Origin: Pseudomonadota bacterium | Lineage (GTDB): Bacteria; Pseudomonadota; Gammaproteobacteria; Burkholderiales; Burkholderiaceae_C | Direction of reading: 5' to 3' | NCBI GenBank assembly: GCA_023436025.1 | Contig: JAEZKX010000179.1 | Span: 1-12,174, forward strand | DNA: 12,174 nucleotides | Shown: one piece after another, positions 7,617 through 12,174 of the stretch | Numbering within the stretch: position 1 is the stretch's first letter | How the letters are laid out: every line of letters starts with the position of its first letter | Notes under the pieces: model-generated | Database searches by the model: none | What the model saw: only the letters and a program-made list of their open reading frames with translations | Told to the model about the DNA's origin: nothing | Translations under genes and position numbers: made by a program

Positions 7617-8855
7617 ATGACGGCTGGAATGCCCCGCATCGCGGTGCTTGGCGCCGGCGTGGTCGGCTGTGCCATCGCCTTGGAACTTCGCAAGCGAGGC
7701 GCCGACGTGGTGCTGGTGGATCGCGACGAACCCGGGAGCGGCTGCAGCTTCGGCAACTCGGGCGCGATCAGCCCCGGCTCCGTCGCGCCCCTGGCCATGC
7801 CCGGCGTGCTGGCTTCCGTGCCCGGGATGCTGCTGGACGACGAAAGCCCGTTGTTCCTGCCGCTTCGGCACCTGCCGGCGGCGCTGCCGTGGCTGCTGCA
7901 GTTCGTGGCGTCGGCCCGCCCGGCGCGGGTGGCCGCGTCGGCGGCGAAGCTGGCGGCAATCCACGCCGGCGCGCTCGATGCGCACGAAGCCATGGCGCGC
8001 GAGCTCGGCGTGCCCGAGCTGTTCCTGCGGCGCGGCCACCTGCACCTCTATCCCGACGCCGATGCGCTGGCCAAGGATGCCGGCGGCTGGCGCTTGCGGG
8101 AGCAATACGGCTTCCAGGTGCAGCAGCTCGATCGCGCCGGCATCCTGGCGCTGGAGCCTGGCATCGCGCCGCGCTACCACGTGGGCATGTACCTGGCCGA
8201 CCACGCGACCATCCTCAACCCCTTGCGCTATGTACAGGCGATGGCGCGCGCCTACGCCGCCGCCGGCGGCCGCATCGTGCGCGGGCTGGTGCAGCGGCTG
8301 GAAGATGCGCCCGGCGGCTGGCGCGTGCAGGGCATCGGGGAGGACTGCTTCGACCATGCCGTGGTCGCCGCCGGCGCGTGGTCGAAGGCGCTGCTGGCGC
8401 CCTTGGGCGTGCACCTCGCGCTGGAAAGCCAGCGCGGCTACCACGTGCAGTTCGCGGGCGCGCGCGACGTGGTGTCGCGCACCGTGGTGCTGGCGGACCG
8501 CAAGGTGTTCGTGACACCAATGGAAGAGGGCCTGCGCGTGGGTGGCACCGTGGAGATCGCCGGCCTGCAGGCCCCGCCCGACGAGCGTCGCGCGGCCGTG
8601 CTCGCGCGCATCGCGCGCGAGAATTTCCGCGGTCTCGAAGCCGTGCCTTCACGCACGTGGATGGGGCACCGTCCCTGCATGCCCGATTCCGTGCCCGTGG
8701 TGGGCGCGGCGCCCGGCCGGCGCGGCCTGTGGATCGCGACAGGGCATGGCCACCTGGGCCTCACCGATTCCCTCAACACCGCGCGGCGCATCGCCGACGG
8801 CGTGCTGGGGTCGGGCGCCGCAGGACGTGCGGGCACGGAACTCGCTCGCACCTGA
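7617..8855 (+). CDS. FAD-dependent oxidoreductase, D-amino acid dehydrogenase (DadA)-like
   Basis: The 412-aa flavoprotein of the DAO fold has an N-terminal Rossmann dinucleotide site, VLGAGVVG (10-17), with an acidic residue at the end of strand 2 (VDRD, 35-38). A GCSFGNSGAISPG loop (42-54) is typical of DadA-like enzymes, and the central LPWLLQFVASARPARV (90-105) is also DadA-like. The second FAD contact VVAAGAWS lies at 249-256, and the C-terminal GHRPCMPDSVPVVG (350-363) with TGHGHLGLTDSLNTAR (375-390) closes the FAD site. DadA converts D-amino acids to 2-oxo acids and ammonia, passing electrons to the respiratory chain. Here the substrate may be a D- or secondary amino acid produced by the neighbouring amidohydrolase and C-N hydrolase, which is inference. 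It starts 4 bp after the amidohydrolase stop. An alternative ATG at 7629 is only four codons later. Confidence 0.9.
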   Translation: MTAGMPRIAVLGAGVVGCAIALELRKRGADVVLVDRDEPGSGCSFGNSGAISPGSVAPLAMPGVLASVPGMLLDDESPLFLPLRHLPAALPWLLQFVASARPARVAASAAKLAAIHAGALDAHEAMARELGVPELFLRRGHLHLYPDADALAKDAGGWRLREQYGFQVQQLDRAGILALEPGIAPRYHVGMYLADHATILNPLRYVQAMARAYAAAGGRIVRGLVQRLEDAPGGWRVQGIGEDCFDHAVVAAGAWSKALLAPLGVHLALESQRGYHVQFAGARDVVSRTVVLADRKVFVTPMEEGLRVGGTVEIAGLQAPPDERRAAVLARIARENFRGLEAVPSRTWMGHRPCMPDSVPVVGAAPGRRGLWIATGHGHLGLTDSLNTARRIADGVLGSGAAGRAGTELART

Positions 8856-8868
8856 GTTTTCAGCAGTC

Positions 8869-8874
8869 GAGGAA
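8869..8874 (+). promoter_or_regulatory. Ribosome binding site deciding the Bug protein 2 start
   Basis: GAGGAA lies six bases before the ATG at 8881. The frame is open well upstream into the oxidoreductase gene, but only this ATG has a strong Shine-Dalgarno and gives a signal peptide. Confidence 0.65.
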
Positions 8875-8880
8875 CCAAGC

Positions 8881-9858
8881 ATGTCTCTTCCCATCTTCCG
8901 CCGCACCGTGTTCACCGCCATGGCCCTGGCACTTGCCGCTGGCTCCGCCTTCGCGCAAGCCTGGCCCGCCAAGCCGATCCGCCTCGTGGTGCCATTCCCG
9001 GCGGGCGGTTCCACCGACGTGGTCGGGCGCCTGGTCGGCGAGAAGATGGCGCTGGCGTTGGGCCAGCCTGTGGTCGTCGACAACCGCGCCGGGGCCGGCG
9101 GCACCACGGGATCCGACCTGGTCGCCAAGGCCGCGCCCGACGGCCACACCCTGCTCATGGGCACGAGCAGCACGCACGCCATCGCGCCCGCGCTGTATGC
9201 CAAGCCCCCCTACGATGCTGCGCGCGACTTCGTGCCGGTCACGCTGCTGGGCACCGCCACCATCCTGATGGTGGCGCATCCCTCGGTGCCGGCGAAGAAC
9301 GTGGCCGACTTCATCGCGTATGCGAAGGCGCGTCCCGGACAGGTCATGTTCGGTTCCACCGGCAATGGCAGCGTGTCGCACCTGACGGCGGAGTACTTCA
9401 AGTCCCTGGCGGGCATCGACATGCAGCACATCCCGTACAAGGGCGACACGCCCATGACGCTGGACCTCGTGGCCGGGCGCGTGCACGTGGCCTTCGGCAC
9501 CGCGGTGGCCTTCCTGCCGCACGTGCAGGCCGGCAAGCTGAACGCGCTGGCGGTGACCGACGCGCGGCCCTCGCCGGTGGCGCCGAAGCTGCCGACCGTG
9601 GGCTCTTCGGGCCTGGCCGGCTTCGAGGCGCTGCAATGGTTCGGGCTGTTCGCGCCGGCCGGCACGCCGCGCGAGGTGCTGGCGCGCTTGCATGCGGAAG
9701 CCGCCAAGGCGCTGCAGCTGCCCGAGGTGCAGGAGAGGCTGAAAGGGTTGGGCATGCAGATCGCCGGCGCCGGCCCCGATGCGTTCGCCGCGTTCCAGCG
9801 TGCCGAGGCGGCGAAATGGGGCAGGATCGTGCGCGACTCCGGCGCGAAGGTGGACTGA
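8881..9858 (+). CDS. Bug/TctC family tripartite tricarboxylate transporter substrate-binding protein 2
   Basis: The 325-aa periplasmic binding protein has a Sec-type signal peptide at residues 1-25 (MSLPIFRRTVFTAMALALAAGSAFA), with likely cleavage at AFA|QAWP. It shares the family motif ladder with the first Bug protein: VPFPAGGSTDVVGRL, VVVDNRAGAGG, APDGHTLL, YDAARDFVPVTLL, HIPYKGDTP and WFGLFAPAGTP. Ligand-proximal stretches differ, for example STHAIAP against PEVSIAP, and GTAVAFLPHV against DTPPAVMEHV, so the two probably bind related but not identical compounds. It follows the oxidoreductase after 25 bp and is the last gene of the operon; a 76-bp gap then separates it from the glutathione transferase. 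As with bug1, no TctAB membrane partner is nearby. The ligand is unknown. Confidence 0.94.
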   Translation: MSLPIFRRTVFTAMALALAAGSAFAQAWPAKPIRLVVPFPAGGSTDVVGRLVGEKMALALGQPVVVDNRAGAGGTTGSDLVAKAAPDGHTLLMGTSSTHAIAPALYAKPPYDAARDFVPVTLLGTATILMVAHPSVPAKNVADFIAYAKARPGQVMFGSTGNGSVSHLTAEYFKSLAGIDMQHIPYKGDTPMTLDLVAGRVHVAFGTAVAFLPHVQAGKLNALAVTDARPSPVAPKLPTVGSSGLAGFEALQWFGLFAPAGTPREVLARLHAEAAKALQLPEVQERLKGLGMQIAGAGPDAFAAFQRAEAAKWGRIVRDSGAKVD

Positions 9859-9920
9859 GGGAGCGGCGGCCGTTCGTCGCCGTGCCCGCGCCCGGTGCGC
9901 CTCGCCTGCCGCGCGGCGGG

Positions 9921-9926
9921 TACGAT
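9921..9926 (+). promoter_or_regulatory. -10-like hexamer close to the glutathione transferase start
   Basis: TACGAT ends 8 nt before the ATG at 9935, and no Shine-Dalgarno is visible. This arrangement suits a leaderless or nearly leaderless transcript. No -35 match is seen 16-18 bp upstream, so support is limited. Confidence 0.3.
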
Positions 9927-9934
9927 GCCCGTCC

Positions 9935-10606
9935 ATGATCGTCGTCCACCACCTGAACCTGTCGCGCTCGCAGCGCGTCCTGTGGCTGCTGGAGGAGCTG
10001 GGCCTGCCCTACGAGGTGAAGCGCTACGAGCGCGATCCCAGGACGCTGTTGGCGCCGCCGGAGCTGCGCGCGGTGCATCCGCTCGGCCGCTCGCCAGTCA
10101 TCACCGAGGGCGACTTCACGCTGGCGGAGTCCGGCGCGATCCTGGAGTACCTGGTGGAGCGCGCAGGTTCGACGCTGGCTCCGGCGCCTGGCACGCCCGA
10201 ACGGGCGCGCTACCTCCATTGGCTGCATTACGCCGAAGGCACGCTGATGCCGCCCATGCTGATCAAGCTGGTGTTCGACCGCATCCGCACTGCGCCGGTG
10301 CCGTTCCTGGTGAAGCCGGTCACGCGCAAGATCGCCGACCAGGGCATGGACGGCTTCGTGCTGCCGCAGCTCAAGCGCCAGCTGGAGTACATCGAGGGCG
10401 AACTGGCGCAGCGGCCCTGGTTCGCCGGCGCCGAATTCTCCGCGGCGGACATCCAGATGAGCTATCCCCTGGAGGCGGCGCAGGCGCGCGTCGGGCTCGA
10501 AGGGCGGCCGAAGATCCAGGACTTCCTCGGGCGCATCCAGGCGCGCCCGGCCTACCAGCGCGCCCAGGCGAAGGGCGGTCCGTTCGGGGTGCCGTCGTTC
10601 GAATGA
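9935..10606 (+). CDS. Glutathione S-transferase family protein
   Basis: The 223-aa cytoplasmic GST conjugates or reduces electrophiles with glutathione. The thioredoxin-fold N-terminal domain (about 1-78) contains LNLSRSQRVLWLLEEL (7-22), with Ser10 or its neighbours in the catalytic position. The cis-proline loop GRSPVI is at 51-56 (Pro54), and the glutathione-binding Glu65-Ser66 pair is in ESGAILEYL. The all-helical C-terminal domain (about 88-215) contains WFAGAEFSAADIQMSYPL, the usual GST N-capping and hydrophobic-staple region. The frame is open upstream, but the ATG at 9935 begins exactly at the first beta-strand. It lies 76 bp after bug2, with its own -10-like TACGAT, so it is probably a separate transcription unit rather than part of the catabolic operon. 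Substrate unknown. Confidence 0.92.
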   Translation: MIVVHHLNLSRSQRVLWLLEELGLPYEVKRYERDPRTLLAPPELRAVHPLGRSPVITEGDFTLAESGAILEYLVERAGSTLAPAPGTPERARYLHWLHYAEGTLMPPMLIKLVFDRIRTAPVPFLVKPVTRKIADQGMDGFVLPQLKRQLEYIEGELAQRPWFAGAEFSAADIQMSYPLEAAQARVGLEGRPKIQDFLGRIQARPAYQRAQAKGGPFGVPSFE

Positions 10607-10610
10607 GGGC

Positions 10611-10637
10611 CCGTGGAGGGCCTGCCGCACGCCACGG
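10611..10637. repeat. Inverted repeat between convergent genes, possible weak terminator
   Basis: CCGTGG (10611-10616) and CCACGG (10632-10637) can pair around a 15-nt loop in the 43-bp gap between the convergent GST and DUF456 genes. There is no T-run on either strand and the loop is long. The position suggests a bidirectional terminator, but the structure is weak. Confidence 0.2.
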
Positions 10638-10649
10638 AGTCCGGGCGCT

Positions 10650-11132
10650 TCACACCAGCAGCGCCACCACGTAGATCCCGATCATCATGAACGCCAGCAC
10701 GAACTTGGCGAGCATGCCGGCGATGATCCCCATCCAGGTGGCGATGCCCACCCGCATCGCCTGCTCGCTGTTGCGGCGCGACAGGTATTCGCCCACCGCC
10801 GCGCCCACCAGCGGCATGAAGAACACGCCGACCAGTCCCATGAAGATGCCCAGCACGGTGCCGACCGCCGCGCCCAGCATGGCCAGCCGGCTGGCGCCGA
10901 CCCGCTTGGCGCCCAGCAGCGCGGCGACGTAGTCCAGCACCCAGGCCACGATGGCGAGGATGGTCACCGCCGTGATGGCGATCCAGCCGACGCGGGTGAA
11001 GTCGTCGATCCAGGCGCCCAGCACGATGCCGGCCAGCACGAGGATGGTGCCCGGCAGGGCCGGCAGCACGATGCCGGCCAGGCCGATGACGATGAGCGCG
11101 GTGCTCAGGAGCCACAGCAGGGTGTCGTTCAT
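10650..11132 (-). CDS. DUF456 family membrane protein
   Basis: The 160-aa very hydrophobic protein matches the DUF456 pattern. Membrane segments lie at about 4-24, 26-41 (LPALPGTILVLAGIVLGA), 50-72, 85-117 (Gly-rich GAAVGTVLGIFMGLVGVFFMPLVGAAVG as two close helices) and 130-160. The loop DYVAALLGAKRVGASRLA (67-84) and the following Gly-rich helix pair are the family core. The protein probably sits in the inner membrane; its function is not known. The open frame continues upstream to 11306, but that extension is Arg-rich and lacks family character, so the ATG at 11132 (MNDTLLWLL) is used. It is convergent with the GST and divergent from the WYL regulator, so it is likely monocistronic. No good Shine-Dalgarno precedes it. 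Confidence 0.88.
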   Translation of the reverse strand: MNDTLLWLLSTALIVIGLAGIVLPALPGTILVLAGIVLGAWIDDFTRVGWIAITAVTILAIVAWVLDYVAALLGAKRVGASRLAMLGAAVGTVLGIFMGLVGVFFMPLVGAAVGEYLSRRNSEQAMRVGIATWMGIIAGMLAKFVLAFMMIGIYVVALLV

Positions 11133-11285
11133 CGGACGGTACGCGGCGCCTGGGCCGCGACAGGGTAGGAGCAGGGCATGGGCGCATGCTATACGCCGGC
11201 GCCCTTGAGCGGGTGCACGGCGGCCGGTGCCACTGCGCGCCAGCCCCCCACGCCTGCCCCGGCGTCCGCTTCGCATGGTGCGCTG

Positions 11286-11305
11286 TGGCAGCGTCATGGC
11301 TGCCA
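11286..11305. promoter_or_regulatory. 20-bp palindrome upstream of the WYL regulator, candidate operator
   Basis: TGGCAGC-GTCATG-GCTGCCA is a perfect 7-bp inverted repeat with a 6-nt spacer, ending 34 nt before the regulator's ATG. GTCATGG from its centre is repeated at 11312-11318, exactly 19 bp downstream. The position, around -53 to -34 if transcription starts at the ATG, suits autoregulation by the WYL protein or control by another factor. The assignment is inferred from symmetry and position only. Confidence 0.4.
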
Positions 11306-11326
11306 TCGCGTGTCATGGTTTGCGCC

Positions 11327-11332
11327 TAGACT
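11327..11332 (+). promoter_or_regulatory. -10-like hexamer next to the WYL regulator start
   Basis: TAGACT ends 7 nt before the ATG at 11340, and no Shine-Dalgarno is present. Transcription would begin at or beside the start codon, giving a leaderless mRNA. No clear -35 hexamer is seen at the right spacing. Confidence 0.35.
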
Positions 11333-11339
11333 GTCCGGC

Positions 11340-12174
11340 ATGCGCGCAGCCCGCCTGCTCACCATCCAGATGCTGCTGGAAACCCGCGGCCGCCTGAGCG
11401 CCAGCGCCCTGGCGCGCGAGCTCGAGGTGTCGGTGCGCACCCTCTACCGCGACATCGACGAGCTCACCAGCGCCGGCGTGCCGGTCTATGCCGAACGCGG
11501 CCGCGCCGGCGGCTTCCAGCTGTTGCCCAAGTGGAAGCCAGCGCTCACCGGCCTCACCCCTGGCGAAGCGGAGGCCGTGTTCCTCAGCGGCGTGGCCGGC
11601 CCGGCCGCGGAACTGGGCCTGGGCCCGCAGGTGGAGGCTGCACAGCTGAAGCTGCTGGCGGCGCTGCCGCCCGACTGGCGTGGCAAGGCGCAGCGCGCCA
11701 GTTCGCGCTTCCACCTCGATCCGGTGGACTGGTACCGCGAAGCCGATCCGACCCCCTTCCTCTCCGACGTTGCCGCCGCGGTCCTGCAGGAGCAGCAGCT
11801 GTCGCTGGCCTACGAGAGCTGGAAGGCCGACGTGCGGCGCGTCGTCGATCCGCTCGGATTGGTGCTGAAGGCGGGGATCTGGTACCTGGTGGCGGGCCAG
11901 CCGCAGCCACGCACCTACCGTGTCTCCAGCATCCGGGCGGCGCGCCTGCTGGACGGACCGGTGCGCCGCCCGCGCGACTTCGACCTGCGGCAGTGGTGGA
12001 GCGCCTCGGTGCGCCGCTTCGAAACTGGCATCTACACCGCGCAGGCCACCGTGGACGTGGTGACGCCGGGCGCGCGCGCCGACTTGCGCCGGGTCTGCGC
12101 CGCGGTGGCGCGCGGCGGCGATGCCGCGGACCCGACGCAGGCGCGCCTGCGCATTCCCATCGAGTCTGTGGAAC
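11340..12174 (+). CDS. YafY-type WYL-domain transcriptional regulator (C-terminus beyond window edge)
   Basis: The first 278 residues of a DeoR/YafY-like regulator are visible and the frame is open to the right edge. An N-terminal winged HTH (about 1-60) contains LSASALARELEVSVRTLYRDIDEL in two parts: LSASALARELEV, then recognition helix SVRTLYRDIDEL. The wing follows with VYAERGRAGGFQL. A linker (about 68-140) leads to the WYL domain, where GIWYLVAG carries the name-giving Trp-Tyr-Leu. Arg residues further on (RTYRVSSIRAARLL) match the part of WYL domains thought to bind ligands or nucleic acid. The family usually has about 310-330 residues, so roughly 40 are missing. It starts 207 bp from the divergent DUF456 gene. 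Its targets are unknown. The start ATG follows a -10-like hexamer and a palindrome, consistent with autoregulation. Confidence 0.92.
   Translation, partial: MRAARLLTIQMLLETRGRLSASALARELEVSVRTLYRDIDELTSAGVPVYAERGRAGGFQLLPKWKPALTGLTPGEAEAVFLSGVAGPAAELGLGPQVEAAQLKLLAALPPDWRGKAQRASSRFHLDPVDWYREADPTPFLSDVAAAVLQEQQLSLAYESWKADVRRVVDPLGLVLKAGIWYLVAGQPQPRTYRVSSIRAARLLDGPVRRPRDFDLRQWWSASVRRFETGIYTAQATVDVVTPGARADLRRVCAAVARGGDAADPTQARLRIPIESVE

Noticed and set aside
5357..7993. 878-codon open frame on the minus strand opposite Bug 1, the amidohydrolase and the oxidoreductase
   Set aside because: Its translation is low-complexity, rich in Arg/Gly/His, with no family motif, and the plus-strand genes under it have complete motif sets. 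It is a by-product of high GC codon bias.
9864..9882. CGGCG...CGCCG inverted repeat after the Bug 2 stop as a terminator
   Set aside because: Five-bp stem, 9-nt loop and no T-run; too weak to call.
11186..11200. TGCTATACG / GCGTATAGC as a promoter for the DUF456 gene or the WYL gene
   Set aside because: The sequence reads as a -10-like element on both strands, but no -35 lies at proper spacing for either, so direction and use cannot be decided.

Overview
The window is very GC-rich and fully packed with genes. It carries two Bug/TctC-type periplasmic solute-binding proteins, an expansion typical of Burkholderiales. I infer a betaproteobacterium, most likely Comamonadaceae (Ramlibacter/Variovorax-like). 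The family call rests on gene content and codon bias, not on a marker gene. I see no tRNA, rRNA, CRISPR, IS element or phage gene, and no intergenic gap reaches 300 bp.

Left part, minus strand (1-5285), reading from right to left: a carbon-nitrogen hydrolase of the N-carbamoyl-amino-acid hydrolase/nitrilase type, an IclR-family regulator 7 bp behind it, a secreted S41 (CtpA-like) protease, a TRIC/YicG-type membrane channel protein, and SelO (a pseudokinase-fold AMPylase), whose C-terminus lies beyond the left edge.

Centre, plus strand (5411-9858): a tight four-gene operon of Bug protein 1, a metal-dependent amidohydrolase, a DadA-like FAD oxidoreductase and Bug protein 2, with gaps of 15, 4 and 25 bp. 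It diverges from the hydrolase-iclR pair across an AT-rich 125-bp gap. That gap holds a 17-bp perfect palindrome, a third alternating half-site, and two stretches resembling the PcaR-type IclR box. I infer one catabolic regulon: binding proteins capture a small compound, the amidohydrolase opens an amide or ring, the C-N hydrolase removes a carbamoyl or amide group, and the flavoenzyme oxidises the freed amino acid. This order resembles hydantoin to N-carbamoyl-D-amino acid to D-amino acid to keto acid, but the substrate is unknown and no permease is present.

Right part: a glutathione S-transferase (plus), a convergent DUF456 membrane protein (minus), and a divergent WYL-domain regulator (plus) cut by the right edge, with a 20-bp palindrome just upstream of its start.

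Several genes outside the operon have no Shine-Dalgarno sequence but a -10-like hexamer 6-8 nt before the start codon, which hints at leaderless mRNAs.
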